From contig CM076854.1 of the NCBI GenBank assembly GCA_039519185.1, positions 75,759,948 to 75,823,947 on the forward strand: 64,000 nt of DNA. The letters run 5' to 3'. The translations under genes and the position numbers were made by a program. Below, one piece after another: positions 11,014 through 24,397 of this stretch (its first letter is position 1; the number at the start of each line of letters is the position of its first letter). Under the pieces are notes generated by a model. That model saw only the letters and a program-made list of their open reading frames with translations. It was not told the DNA's origin and did no database searches. Origin of the DNA: Astragalus membranaceus. Taxonomy: Eukaryota > Streptophyta > Magnoliopsida > Fabales > Fabaceae.

Positions 11014-12805
11014 GAGTATTGATGCAAAAAGAGGGTATAGGTTTCGACAAAAATCATGGTATTGTAAAAATTCTATATTTTTAAAATACTAGAAGTAATT
11101 ACAAGATTTTGTAAAGAAAAAAGATTTTAAAGAAAAGTTTGGATTTTTACAACTTAAAAGTTGTTTCAAGGTTAAACTTTTGTACTTTATATGTTCATCA
11201 AATAGATCTGGTAAAACATACTTTATATTCCAATTCTAAGACAATAACTTTTATCCTAACCTTTGTTTATAAATAATCATACTTTATTATTATTCTTTTT
11301 AAAGTAAATATATATTTTTATAGGTATGATGAAAAGGATCATTGCTACAGGTATGAAGAAATGGAAGTCTCATATGATACCGAAAACAACTTCACCTTCT
11401 CTGATATGTGTTGCTCTATTGTTTTTCATGGCAATGACAACTAAACTCTCCAAATGACTGTGATTTCTTTGATTAAGGTTCCTTTAGTTTGTGAACAAAG
11501 ATGAAGGAACAGGAAGACATCAGATGCCATTTCAATTTGAGAGAAGCCTTCACACTGTTTGTCCACTCTCTTGATCCCATATCAAATTTGGGGGTGGTTC
11601 CAGTTTATAGATAAACTCATCACCAAAGTAGGAGATGGATAAATCTGAGTTTGTGGCTGCGTTTGAGACAAATGAAACTATTTGGATGCCTTCACAAATC
11701 ATGGGCTCTCTTATTTAATGATCTTTCCTTTTCTATTCTTTCTTAACTGCCACTAAAATCTTTGAAGCGATTTGGATGTGTTCACTAATCATGGGCTCCC
11801 TTATTTGATTCATTTACCGTTTTTCAAATGAGTGATTCTTAATCATCCTCTTCTTGTGAAAACCCCGATATGAGGAGAAAGATGAAGATTACGTGCACGA
11901 GCCTGATGGTGATGTCACTGCCAACTGAAACTGTGACGTTCACTGTCTATTGAAGGATATACAATGAAGTAAGCAACCTAAACGGAATAATTCAGCCTGC
12001 AGTTAAGTTCTTGTCTTATGTCTTTTAACTCATAATAAGCCATCATGTTGCCTAGACGCTTTATTCCATAACTCTTCTCTTTGCTTTGGTCAAATGATAA
12101 CATGCCTAGGAAAATCTTATGTTTACATTAAGAATCATTTTGTTGGCAACTTTCGTTGATGAGCAAAATGTGGAAATGTTCTAGTTGGCCCTATCACAAA
12201 ATGTTCTAGTAAAGTGCAACATTGCGTGAAGACGTGCAGGGACTGTCTCTGTTTATCGTTGTCCAAGGGCTCCATAAAATCTTTTCGCAAAAGTTGCATT
12301 ATGTGTCGCTTTCTGGGTTGCAGTTGCCAAGAATACATGTACTCCATGGTCCTTGGAGAAACTTAACTAGGGGGCTCTCTACATATCCTCATTGCACACC
12401 TACTACTAATTATAATACCAAGTGATCACAGTAGTAACATACATTGATTCGACATCTGTAGTAAGGGGTGCATCTAGCCCTAAATTGCGTCCAGTAAGAA
12501 GATTACATCTGTTCTACACAAGTTTCTATTTCCATATTTTATTTTTTGTAATTTTTCAATTTTGAGCTTCTGAACCGTCATAAGTTGTATAAATTGGACA
12601 TTTATTTTTGGTGTTTTGTATAAAGAATGTTGTTTGTAAAACACCAGATATATTGTTTGTTTTCTTACGGTTGTAAAATATATATTTTCAATATTATATT
12701 TGAGATATGAATTTTTAATAATGGTATTTTTATGGTATTTTTTTACAAATTCATACAATAAATATGCTATTTATGATATGCTATTTCCACAATACCTAGC
12801 ATAAA

Positions 12806-12997
12806 ACCCAGAACGTGGGGTTAAGCGGTTGGGGCTGATCCTCCCTTAACCAAGAGTCGAGGGTTCGATCCCCACCTTGGGTACGGAGCAGCGTTAAAAC
12901 TCTGGGCCAACTATATATCCTGCCCCTCGAGGCACCTACAATTCAGCGAGGGGATTAGTCACTACGGTCGGCGGTGGATACCCTGGTAAAACCAAAA
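12806..12997 (+). mobile_element. Younger tRNA-derived SINE in U1
   Basis: The body is 192 bp. Its 5' end resembles a tRNA promoter: box A in GGGTTAAGCGGTTGGGGC and a good box B, GGTTCGATCCC (about 12860). The 3' part ends GGATACCCTGGTAAAACC plus an A-rich tail. It is flanked by perfect 17-bp target duplications ACAATACCTAGCATAAA (12789-12805 and 12998-13014). It would depend on a partner LINE for movement and is not a tRNA gene, since no cloverleaf with a 3' acceptor closes. Confidence 0.9.
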
Positions 12998-13039
12998 ACA
13001 ATACCTAGCATAAATATGTATTTATTATTAATGGATTGA

Positions 13040-13195
13040 AACTTGGCTCCTTAACCATTCAGTAAAAAGTTTGATCCCTGGCTGGTGTGTATGGAAAAAT
13101 ATTTGGTGGGAGGCCCACCCCTTAAATAGATTTCAGTAGCTCAAAAGATTAGTCTGTGTAGGTGTTGTAGGGTGTATCCTGGTTTGCTAAAAAAA
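13040..13195 (+). mobile_element. Older SINE copy in U1
   Basis: Same position and family as the copy at 5286-5440, with box-B-like GTTTGATCCC and tail TATCCTGGTTTGCTAAAAAAA. Confidence 0.55.
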
Positions 13196-13689
13196 GCTAG
13201 CAATGCGTGAGTACAAGACTAAATCACAATTATGTATCGAAATATTATAAATAGACATATTCATGCATATAAATTAAATTTCATATCTTATCTATAGATA
13301 CAATAAAAAACTAAAATATTTGGTTTTTACAAGATTTAATCATTTTTAATATCCATTCTAACATTTCACATCAAATGTAAACAAATTAAATTCTAACGTT
13401 TCACATTAAATGTTACCAAATTAATTTGAAATGTTTTTGAATTAAATACGGCTAATATTTAAAGGATGGGGCATTTTTTAGGGGTAATGTAACTTTTGAG
13501 AGGAATTGAAATGTTTTTGTTCAAAATTTTCGAAAACGAGAAATAGAGTAAGAAAAAAAATACAGAAAAATACAAGGAAATAATATACTAGAATATCTAA
13601 AATTAATTTTGGATAACCTATTTAATATTCAACGTGATGTTAATTCCTCAAAGAAGTTAACTAAAACACTATCTTATTATAATAATCAC

Positions 13690-13723
<34 letters not shown>

Positions 13724-14070
13724 TACTTTAATTATCTAAGATATATATTTTCCTCGACTCCTTAATCACTAAGTTTACCATTAAATCCCTAAATAAAAGA
13801 AAGTTTACAATTAAAATTAAAGCGAAACTAGTACTCAACATAGACAGCCCCTCCTCCCCATCTCATTTTCACTTCTTCAATTTTTTTTTCATCATATCAT
13901 TATAATTCCCTAATTCACTCCTTTTTCTCTCTGAAATTCTCTCTAAGTAATCAATATTTCTTCTCGTCCCTCTTCTACACCACTAGGCTGAATCGATTTC
14001 CCCTCATCCTTATCATTTTATTTTTGCATTTTCCCTTGGATCTTTGTGGATGAAGTTTGGTGCTTAAGTC

Positions 14071-14125
14071 ATGTTCTTCTTCTCCTCCTTACTTGACTGT
14101 TGGCCACCCCTTTGCCAACCTTTGG
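14071..14125 (+). other. Candidate first exon in U1
   Basis: A counterpart of 40613-40667 with intact ATG and donor GGGTAAG. The matching second candidate exon near 14821 carries an in-frame stop (ACTTAA where other units have ACTTCA), so this copy would not encode the full product. Confidence 0.2.
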
Positions 14126-16479
14126 GTAAGTTTTTTCTCTTCCTTTCCATCCATTTTTCTTCTCACATGATTATCTAATTAGTTTTTGTTAATTGTACCA
14201 AAATTCAAATTTTTAATAATCTTATTTCTACAGAAGAAAATAATTTACTAAACTTGTTTTCAAGAAAATATTTCAATAAAATCACAAGTATTCTTCCTTT
14301 TCATCCTATCAAAAACTGTGGGGTTTAGGTGACAATTAATACATTGAAAAATTAGGATTTGCTAAAAAGCTTTGAACTTTTAGTAATGGGAAGATGGAGA
14401 AGATGGATCCTTAAAGGTTCTATCATTGTGATTAAGTTTTTGGTTGTTTTCAGTTAGATCTAAGTTGCTTTGAACAACTTCACAATGTTTGAGTTTGGAA
14501 GGGAAAAATTTGAGTATTGATGTAAAAAGAGGGTATAGGTTTCGACAAAAATCATGGTATTGTAAAAATTCTATAATTTTAAAATACTAGAAGTAATTAC
14601 AAGATTTTGTAAAGCAAAAAATTTTTAAAGAAAAGTTTGGATTTTTAAAACTTAAAAGTTGTTTCAAGGTTAAACTTTTGAACTTTATATGTTCATCAAA
14701 TAGATCTGGTAAAACATACTTTATATTCCAATTCTAAGACTATAACTTTTATCCTTACCTTTGTTAATAAATAACCATACTTTATTATTATTCTTTTTAA
14801 AGTAAATATATAGTTTTATAGGTATGATGAAATGGATCATTGCTACACGTATGAAGAAATGGAAGTCTCATATGATACCGAAAACAACTTAACATTCTCT
14901 GATATGTGTTCCTCTATTGTTTTTCGTGGCAATGACAACTAAACTCTCCAAACGACTGTGATTTCTTTGATTAAGGTTCCTTTAGTTTGTGAACAAAGAT
15001 GAAGGAACAGGAAGACATCAGATGCCATTTCAATTTGAGAGAAGCCTTCACACTGTTTGTCCACTCTCTTGATCCCATATCAAATTTGGTGGTGGTTCCA
15101 TTTTATAGATAAACTCATCCCCAAAGTGGGAGATGGATAAATCTGAGTTTGTGGCTGCGTTTGAGACAAATGAAACTATATGGATGGATTCACAAATCAT
15201 GGGCTCTCTTATTTGATGATCTTTCCTTTTCTATTCTTTCTTAACTGCCACTAAAATCTTTGAAGCGATTTGGATGTGTTCACAAATCATGGGCTCTCTT
15301 ATTTGATTCATTAACCGTTTTTCAAATGAGTGATTCTTAATCATCCTCTTCTTGTGAAAACCCCGATATGAGGAGAAAGATGAAGATTACGTGCACGAGC
15401 CTGATGGTGATGTCACTGCCAACTGAAACTGTGACGTTCACTGTCTATTGAAGGATATGCAATGCAGTAAGCAACCTAAGGCTCCATAAAATCTTGTTGG
15501 GTGAAGACGTGCAGGGACTGTCTCTGTTTATCGTTGTCCAAAGGCTCCATAAAATCTTTTTGCAAAAGTTGCATTAAGTGTCGCTTTCTGGGTTGCAGTT
15601 GCCAAGAATACATGTACTCCATGGTCTTTGGAGAAACTTAACTAGGAGGCTCTCTACATATCCTCATTGCACACCTACTGGTAATTATAATACCAAGTGA
15701 TCACAGTAGTAACATACATTGATTCGACATCTGTAGTAAGGGGTGCATCTAGCCTTAAATTGCATCCAGTAAGAAGATTGCATCTGTTCTACACAACCTT
15801 TGAATCCTAGTATGCATCTCGTCCAAGTCTCTATTTCATGAAGAGATCTTCTAGTCAAATTGTGCATCTCTAATGCTACCATGTTTTGGTGTTAGAAATA
15901 TCTTCAGTGCCATTAATTAGTTCATAATGTTTTTATTTGGGACTACTAATAACTCATAACGACACTATTCTAAGTACTACTTGAATAGTCACGCCATAAA
16001 CTCCGAAATAATCAGCAAAATGCAATGGGAAATTTTCTATTGCACATCTTGGGAATACTATGAGCCAAAGTATAAGCTCCATTCTGTATTCTTTTTTTAA
16101 TCTGTTTCACTTGCAAAACAGTAAAACTTTGTTTTGTAAATCTCTCGTGAAAAGAAAAGAGATCTTTGTTTCGAACTCATGAAAAACTATATTGCGCACA
16201 CTAGTGGAATTTCTATAACACCTCAAAATCTTATCCACTATATGAAGAATAGTTCCCACATAAAACTCTATTACGAAAATTTGAGTTTTAACACTAAATG
16301 ATATTTAATGATAGTCAAGTAAGTAATATTGGGATTTAGTTATGGAAAAGAATATAAGATATATAAGTTTTCAGGCCTAGTTAAAATACTATATATTAAT
16401 GCTTTTTAGTGTAACCGTTCTTATTGTTTATTAATACTTGTTATGGGATAACATGATAAATTGATTTATATTGCTTTGA

Positions 16480-16700
16480 TTTAAGGGTGGGGCTGGGTGG
16501 TCGGATTTGTAGTATAGTCCGATTTGATGTCTACTTTTTTGTAATTTCGTTTTGTTATCGAACGACCGTTTTGTATTGAACAATGATGTCAGGGTACTCT
16601 TTTTCCCTTTCTAGGTCTTTTTCCCATTGGGTGTTGGCCCTTGGAGGTTTTAATGAGGCCCCAAGGTGTAAGGGTTGGTGCACTAAAATGTTTGAGCGAA
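16480..16700 (+). repeat. Possible non-LTR or LTR retroelement 3'-tail fossil
   Basis: The stretch containing CTTTTTCCCATTGGGTGTTG, then GGAGGTTTTAATGAGGCCCC, resembles the 3' tails of plant retroelements as I remember them. In U2 (26330-26565) and U3 (32900-33135) it is longer and ends in an A run (CTTATCTAAAAAAA). U4 keeps only the end (42930-43022) and U5 only the start. No coding part is attached. The class is uncertain. Confidence 0.25.
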
Positions 16701-17439
16701 AACAAAAATTAGATTTTAGAATTTTATTTTTTAAATACCTAAGCTTAAGGGACTCTTTTGAAATAAATAAGTTTGAAAACAACCAAATTTGATGGCCTAT
16801 GGTATTTTGGTTACCCTATAGTATGCACCACCCTTTTCTTCTTACAACTTCAGCTGAAGGAAGAGAACTCAATAAAAAATTTTGTGAAAGAATAGGAAAG
16901 AAAGAGAGTGGGTGAAAGAGTGACACATTGAAAGTTGATAATGATTTTTATCATTTAAACATTTTAAAAAAATAATCATAAATATATAGCGAAGTCGGTT
17001 AAACTTCGATGATCTATATGGTTGATGTCTTAGGATAATGCCTGTTAAATGTGTAGGTTGAGAATCGTTAAAGATTTGACTTGTCCTCTAAAGAAAATCG
17101 TTGGTATTTTTTCAAGGAACAATAGTACAATAAGTCAATTTGTCGTATTATGTACAAGTCTTAAGAGAAAGTAAATGGTCCCACATACAGTAGTTGGAAA
17201 AACACATTTTATAACAGGAATTCATATCGGTTAAAAAAATAACCGATGTTAATAGCGAGGCGTTGGAAACTTTGAAATTTTGGTGGCATTTTTAATATCG
17301 GTTGATGTCTTAACCGTTATAGAAACTGCTAATTTGCATTTTTTATATCGGCTCATGTGTTACCCGTTATAGAAACTGCTTATTTAACATCAGTTTATAT
17401 TTTACCCGATGTTGAAAGTCATTTTCTTTAGGGGCGAAT

Positions 17440-17872
17440 CCTAAAAGCACAACGCAAACCCTCGCCTCTTCATTTATCTCTGTCACGGTTTCATCTTCTT
17501 CCTCTCACGACAACGCATTTCCAGAACGTAAAGCATTCTTCTTCCTCTCGCTCCAGATCGCAAAACATTTTCTTCCTCTCGCCTCTTCATTTATCTCTGT
17601 CACGGTTTCATCTTCACTCTCGCTCCAGAACGCAAAGCATTCTTCTTCCTCTCGCTCCAGATCGCTAATCCTCTGCTTGAAGCATCACAGCGAGCTCACC
17701 ACGACATTGTCGCCGCAACCTCGCTGTCACTGGGAGCCCCACCACCACGCCGTCGCTGCAACAACCACGTCACCGCTGTTGCACCGCATTTCCAGGTTCC
17801 CTTCTCCGATTTTAGGGTTTTGCATCCTTCTTCTTTTTACACAGGAAGAAGTTAGTGTCGACCAATTATAAA
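17440..17872 (+). other. Leader-like captured sequence at the 5' side of the CACTA (U1)
   Basis: CT-rich, GC-richer DNA resembling a plant 5' leader, including an internal duplication of about 117 bp (CTCGCCTCTTCATTTATCTC at 17461 and again near 17579). A 64-codon frame follows (17677-17871) and is open in all three CACTA copies (also 34136-34330 and 44025-44219), but matches nothing I recognise. It may be a third captured gene piece supplying a promoter and first exon. Confidence 0.4.
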
Positions 17873-18075
17873 TTGACTACTGTTTTAAGTTTTTTTACCA
17901 TGTCCCTTCAAATTCTAGATATCAGCTATGTTCACTCATTTCTTCCATGAGTTGTATCATGATCTTATTGTTATTTCTCCATTTTATAAAACCTAGACTG
18001 AATTTTTCACAACTACAAGTTATGTGATCCCCATCTATAGAGGTTGTTGTTACAAATAAAGGTATTTTTTTGCAG

Positions 18076-19000
<925 letters not shown>

Positions 19001-19515
19001 GCGGTTATTGTAAGTTGTTAATGGATGTCATTTGTTACCACATTTCTCCTTTGGATTCTGATTAGTAATATGATGTGAAGACACAAAATTCTTCCTTCTG
19101 TTGGAACCTAACTTGAATCTTATATAGGATGTTTGTATGTTCTGTTTCAATTGATATGAATGCAGCAACAAGCACAAGATTCCAGAACCAATTGAAACAG
19201 AATTAATAACAGAACCAGAAAGTTTATTTTTACTGTTTTGCAGAACCAATATCAACTTTATGTTAAAAGTTATTCACACGATTTTGCAAAACTGACATTG
19301 AGGTCGTTTTTATCATCATTTTGAGCTGGTGCTTTATAATTAACATTAATATATATGTTGGAACTTGGAGTGTTATGTGTTTACTTTTCCCTTTTCTTTT
19401 GTTGCATGAGAATTTGTCTCACATAGAATTGGAGAGTTGTTTTGAAAATTTGAATTGCTTAAATTTTTAAATTTTGCATCCACCTCTGCTGCAGATCGAA
19501 AAAATTCCTTAGTTC

Positions 19516-19672
19516 TTGCCAAGTTGGAAAAGTGGAGTAGCTGCTATATTAATTTACTCTCAAGGTGATATTATTGACAAAAGCCAAGTTGGTAAAGTGG
19601 AGTAGCTGCTATTATCATGCTCAAAGCCTGCCCCAATTTGGTAAAGTTGAGTAGCTGCTACTGTCATTTAAT
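19516..19672 (+). repeat. Three imperfect copies of a roughly 55-bp motif inside the CACTA
   Basis: AAGTTGGAAAAGTGGAGTAG, AAGTTGGTAAAGTGGAGTAG and ATTTGGTAAAGTTGAGTAGC follow one another between the MCM5 and AGO4 pieces, each followed by CTGCTA. They are also present in U3 (about 36105-36245) and U4 (about 45990-46135). No function is apparent. Confidence 0.6.
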
Positions 19673-19773
19673 CTGAATGTATCATCCGCAGTCCTGTTTG
19701 CTTTCTTCATCATGAAGTTCTATAACAGAATGAATATTAATATTCGATTGAATTTTTGAAATCTGTCACTCAG

Positions 19774-20280
19774 GGTACAAGCAGACCTACACACTACCAT
19801 GTACTCTTGGATCAGATTGGGTTTTCTCCTGATGATCAACAGGAGCTTGTCCATTCTCTTTCCTATGTGTAAGTGGAAGTTCGAACTATTTGATTGCATT
19901 ATATAATGCTTTGACATTCATTTAGATATTTCAAAGTAATTTTATCTAGTATATCTTATATTTGTTTTTTGTATGACAATAGTTATCAGAGGAGCACTAT
20001 TGCTATTTCTGTTGGTATGTTCGGTTCCAGTTTGATGTATTTGTCCATTTATTTATATTTTATTATATCTTGATTGATCTCATTAGTAAATTCCTTGATG
20101 CAGTTGCGCCTATATGCTATGCTCACCAGAGGGGGTTTTTAAAACCTCCGCAAAAAAAACCTCCGCTATTTGATCTGTTTTTTGTAGTGAGGAAATTTGA
20201 TGATAAGTCAGAGACCTCTTCGAGTCCCTCAGCTTCCCAAGTTGGAGGAGAAAGTGTGCAACTCTATGTTCGTCTATTGA
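19774..20280 (+). pseudogene. AGO4: Captured AGO4-type Argonaute C-terminal exons, U1 copy
   Basis: AGO4-clade Argonautes bind 24-nt siRNAs and guide DNA methylation. Three last exons are visible. 19774-19868 encodes GTSRPTHYHVLLDQIGFSPD and on to HSLSYV. 19983-20014 encodes YQRSTIAISV. 20104-20280 starts VAPICYAH and, in a shifted frame, ends VPQLPKLEEKVCNSMFVY and stop. Splice sites are GT/AG with phases that join. This is the end of the PIWI domain; the catalytic PIWI core and the PAZ domain are absent. In the third exon a palindromic insert (GGGGGTTTTTAAAACCTCCG onward) replaces the residues after CYAH and breaks the frame. The stretch FDDKSETSSS follows it. AGO4/6/9-clade identity is by the KSETSSS and terminal SMF signatures. 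Confidence 0.88.
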
Positions 20281-22054
20281 GGCTGGTGGCCCCTGTTAAA
20301 TTCTTTTATGTTCGCTAGACTTTAAGCATCAAAATGTCTTGCTGAAGTGTAATTAGATCTCTTTTTGAAGTATGTTATGTTGCACAATTCCATGTATGTT
20401 GCTGAATATAAACCATTATTTTTTTTAATTTTATGAGATTATACAATATATAAATTTTTGCCACATGTATGCCAATCAGAAACAAGTTTTTTTTTTAAAA
20501 AAAACTCCACTTTTTATATCGGTTCTCAAATAACCTGATGTTAAAAATCAATATTCAATATCGGTTCCTCTGGATAACCGATGTTTAAAGTACTTTTTAT
20601 ATCGGTTCCAACAAAAAACCGATGTCAAAAATACCCTTATATTTGATAAAAATGGACTTTTCATAACGGTTATAGGTGCAACGATATAAAAAAAACTTTT
20701 CATAACGGTTCAGGAACTGATATGAAATGTACCAATTTTTTATATCTCCTTTCTCGGCATCGGTTTAGGAACCGATATGAAATGCCTTTTTTCCATTAGT
20801 GATAGTGGTACAAATAGTTGTCCAACCTAGCATTGCACAAGGGCATGGTCATCAAACCCTAATTTACTAAGGCAAGTACGTATGATTAATGACCGAGAAA
20901 GAATCATTAAGGAAATAACTTCCCCAAACAGATGGAGAAAACTATCATTTGATCGTGATCAAGTAAAAAAGAACTGACTTGTGAAATTTCATCACTTTTA
21001 TCTGACAAACCAGAAATATAATTCTAACCCGCATTTCTTGTGTTTCCAGCACCTTCAATACTTACGTGCACCAGACCAACATGTGGCTTATTTCAAGTAA
21101 CTCATTACCAATAAACATACTGCACATTTCCTTGAACGAGAGGAAAGCGTGTTAGTCTTCATGATCCAACACTAGTTCCACGCCCCATTCATCAAACCTG
21201 ACAATCTTTGCTTCTTTCAACCACTTTTCTTGTGGGCTTCCTTCCACAATTCATGACGTGGAGGAGATCCGGGTTCCAACTACACTTTTGGTCACCTGAC
21301 TCCTCCCTTAGTTTCTTAACTTTCTCTCCCTACATATAGGTCTTCAACTTCCTATAACCACCGCGCGATGTTGTACTTTAGTGTTTGTTGTATTCTTGGT
21401 TCTTCTTCCCCACTTCTCTTTTGAATTGTTACAAAGAACTCACAATATGTGTAAGTAATGATCCATTACGAATTTAAAAGACTTAACTTACCAAGAAATT
21501 AAAGGACTCAACTTACCAGGAACTCGAGAGTTTTGTGCACCCGAAAATACTCCTCCCATGTTTATATAGATATATTGCTATACTTGTGACACAGGGTTGT
21601 CTAGACACATACATACTTATTGGTGGGATTCGTCTTGAATTGTTTTTAGTGTTCCACGATATAAGAAATCATTTGCAGCTTAAGACTCTCATCTTCTAGA
21701 ATGTCAAACGCTCTTTTTAAATTTATATGAAATAAGAGTCAATTCTCCCACTCCCTAGTCATAAAATATGGTGGCTTCCCCCCCACAACACACATCTGAC
21801 AGCTGTGGACTTTCAAGGATGTCACGCCTATATTTGGTATAAAAGTATGACAAAGAAAATGTGTTGCTACCTACCATAATTAATGTGGCATCTACTTTTA
21901 CGTGTTGAATTATTTATCATTTTATCTTTCGTTTATATTACAGTGGAAAAGAACAGAGGGCATTATTAGAACATGCAGAGTGGTACCAAGTTAGTGGTAG
22001 TTATCAAAATAAATGGATATACCATCCTTGGTAAATGTACTTGTTAGAAATTTC

Positions 22055-22357
22055 TCATTCTCTACTCAATATAATGTTGTAAGTAAAGGAAACTGAACTT
22101 GACTTTTGAATATCCCAGTATGATAATTGGGCTCTTGTAATTGAAACATTTCCCTTGGGAGCTACATCCCCAAAAATAAGTACTTGTACACATTTCTGGT
22201 CTAGTGTATACAAATGGTAGTGGGCACTCTTCGCAACCCTTCGAAGATGGTGGATGGGGGAGCTACGTTCAGTGATGCGAATCCTAAACCACTTTAAATA
22301 CATAAAATCTACTTGTCGGAAAAATCTATTATATGATGGTCGGCCCATAAAGTCCAC
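22055..22357 (-). other. Unit-encoded minus-strand ORF of unknown function (U1)
   Basis: A 100-codon frame with counterparts in U2 (28355-28690, 111 codons) and U3 (38715-38966, 83 codons). The U4 copy near 51380 has lost a base (GGTTGGGGA) and is shifted. The frame contains RSSPIHHLRR and LDQKCVQVLIFGDVAPKGNV. No family is recognised, and a chance frame kept by recent duplication is possible. Confidence 0.2.
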
Positions 22358-22723
22358 AGTTCACATTGAGATAAAGTTACAAAATAAATTCTAAGCACGA
22401 ATATTTGTGTTTATAGCATAGCCTGATTAACTCTTTTATATTATTATTTCCATATTTTATTTTTTGTAATTTTTCAATTTTGAGCTTCTGAACCGTCATA
22501 AGTTGTATAAATTGGACATTTATTTTTGGTGTTTTGTATAAAGAATGTTGTTTGTAAAACACTAGATATATTGTTTGTTTTATTACGGTTGTAAAATATA
22601 TATTTTCAATATCATATTTGTGATATGAATTTTTAATAATGGTATTTTTATGGTATTTATTTACAAATTCATACAATAAATATGCTATTTATGATATGCT
22701 ATTTCAACAATACCTAGCATAAA

Positions 22724-22911
22724 ATCCAGAACGTGGGGTTCAGTGGTTGGGGCTGATCCTCCATTAACCAAGAGTCGAGGGTTCGATCCCCACCTTGGGT
22801 ATGGAGCAGCGTTAAAACTCTGGGCCAACTGTCCTGTCCCTCGAGGCACCTACAATTCAGCGAGGGGATTAGTCACTACGGTCAGCGGTGGATACCCTAG
22901 TAAAACCAAAA
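22724..22911 (+). mobile_element. Younger tRNA-derived SINE in U2
   Basis: Same insertion as in U1, with 17-bp target duplications at 22707-22723 and 22912-22928 and box B GGTTCGATCCC intact. It was copied by duplication of the unit and is not an independent insertion. Confidence 0.9.
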
Positions 22912-22955
22912 ACAATACCTAGCATAAATATGTATTTATTATTAATGGATTGAAA

Positions 22956-23110
22956 CTTGGCTCCTTAACCATTCCGTCAAAAGTTTGATCCCTGGCTGGT
23001 GTGTATGGAAAAATATTTGGTGGGAGCTCAACCCCTTAAATAGATCTCAGTATCTCAAGAGATTAGTCTGTGTAGGAGTTGTAAGGTGTATCCTGGTTTG
23101 CTAAAAAAAA
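22956..23110 (+). mobile_element. Older SINE copy in U2
   Basis: A counterpart of 5286-5440, ending GGTTTGCTAAAAAAAA. Confidence 0.55.
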
Positions 23111-23372
23111 TTAGCAATGCATGAGTACAAGACTAAATCACAATCATGTATTGAAATATTATAAATAGACATATTCATACAAATAAATTAAATTTCATAT
23201 CTTATCTATAGATACAATAAAGTACTAAAATCTTTGGTTTTTACAAGATTTAATCATTTTTAATATCCATTCTAACCTTTCACATTAAATGTAAACAAAT
23301 TAAATTCTAATATTTCACATTAATTTGAATTGTTTTTGAATTAAATACGACTAATATTTAATGGATGGAGCA

Positions 23373-23955
23373 TTTTTTAGGGGTAATGTAACTTTTGAGA
23401 GGAATTGAAATGTTTTTGTTCAAAATTTTCGAAAACGAGAAATAGATTAAGAAAACAAAATACAGAAAAATACAAGGGTATAATATACTAGAATATCTAA
23501 AATTAATCTTGGATGACCTATTTAATATTCAACGTGATGTTAATTCCTCGAAGAAGTTAACTAAAACACTATCTTATTATAATAATAACAATAATAAAAA
23601 TAATAATAATAATAATAATAATAATATACTTTAATTATCTAAGATATTTTCCTCGACTACTTAATCACTAAGTTTACCATTAAATCCCTAAATAAAAAAA
23701 AGTTTGCAATTAAAACTAATTTCCCCTCATCCTTTTTAGGGGTAATGTAACTTTTGAGAGGAATTGAAATGTTTTTGTTCAAAATTTTCCAAAACGAGAA
23801 ACAGATTAAGAAAACAAAATCAGAAAAATACAAGGAAATAATATACTAGAATCTCTAAAATTAATTTTGGATGACCTATTTATTATTCAACGTGATGTTA
23901 ATTCCTCGAAGAAGTTAACTAAAACAATATCTTATTATAATAATAACAATAATAA

Positions 23956-23987
<32 letters not shown>

Positions 23988-24072
23988 TACTTTAATTATC
24001 TAAGATATTTTCCTGGACTCCTAAATCACTAAGTTTACCATTAAATCCCTAAATAAAAGAAAGTTTACAATT
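23373..24072. repeat. Internal duplication with filler in U2
   Basis: The stretch from GGGGTAATGTAACTTTTGAG to the AAGTTTACAATTAAAA region occurs twice in a row (23381 onward and 23740 onward), each with its own AAT run (23590-23630, 23950-23990). Between the copies sits ATTTCCCCTCATCC, a sequence that otherwise lies further downstream (about 24268-24282). The join therefore looks like template switching between microhomologies. Confidence 0.85.
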
Positions 24073-24342
24073 AAAATTAAAGCAAAATTAATACTCCCTC
24101 CCTATAAAACAACATAGACAGCCCCTCCTCCCCTCTCATTTTCACTTCTTCACTTATTTTTCATCATATCATTATAATTCCCTCATTCACTCCTTTTTCT
24201 CTCTGAAGTTCTCTCTAAGTAATCAATATTTCTTCTCGTCCCTCTTCTACACCACTAGGCTGAATCGATTTCCCCTCATCCTTATCATTTTATTTTTGCA
24301 TTTTCCCTTGGATCTTGGTGGATGAAGTTTGGTGCTTAAGTC

Positions 24343-24397
24343 ATGTTCTTCTTCTCCTCCTTACTTGATTATTGGCCACCCCTTTGCCAAACTTTGG
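24343..24397 (+). other. Candidate first exon in U2
   Basis: A counterpart of 40613-40667 with intact ATG and GGGTAAG donor. The second candidate exon near 25086 is also open here. No homologue is recognised. Confidence 0.22.

Larger units (their letters stand above)
5055..12525. repeat. Tandem segmental unit U0 (truncated, with copia insertion)
   Basis: This is the leftmost copy of the 6.3-kb array. It starts about 90 bp inside the unit compared with U1-U5 and ends near 12520 at TCTGTTCTACACAA. Other units continue from there for about 3 kb, but here U1 begins at once. It lacks the younger SINE and carries the truncated copia element at about 6579-11013. Like the other units it holds the older SINE, an AT-rich stretch with short AAT runs (5900-5940), a CT-rich leader (6050-6280) and AT-rich DNA with no recognisable conserved gene. 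Confidence 0.85.

Noticed and set aside
8432..11050. The copia frame's apparent start at 11050
   Set aside because: The first codons lie in unit DNA shared with U1-U5 and use TTG. The real gag start was lost in the deletion.
12806..12900. tRNA gene, suggested by box A and a good box B
   Set aside because: The body continues into a SINE tail, has 17-bp target duplications, and does not close into a cloverleaf with an acceptor stem.
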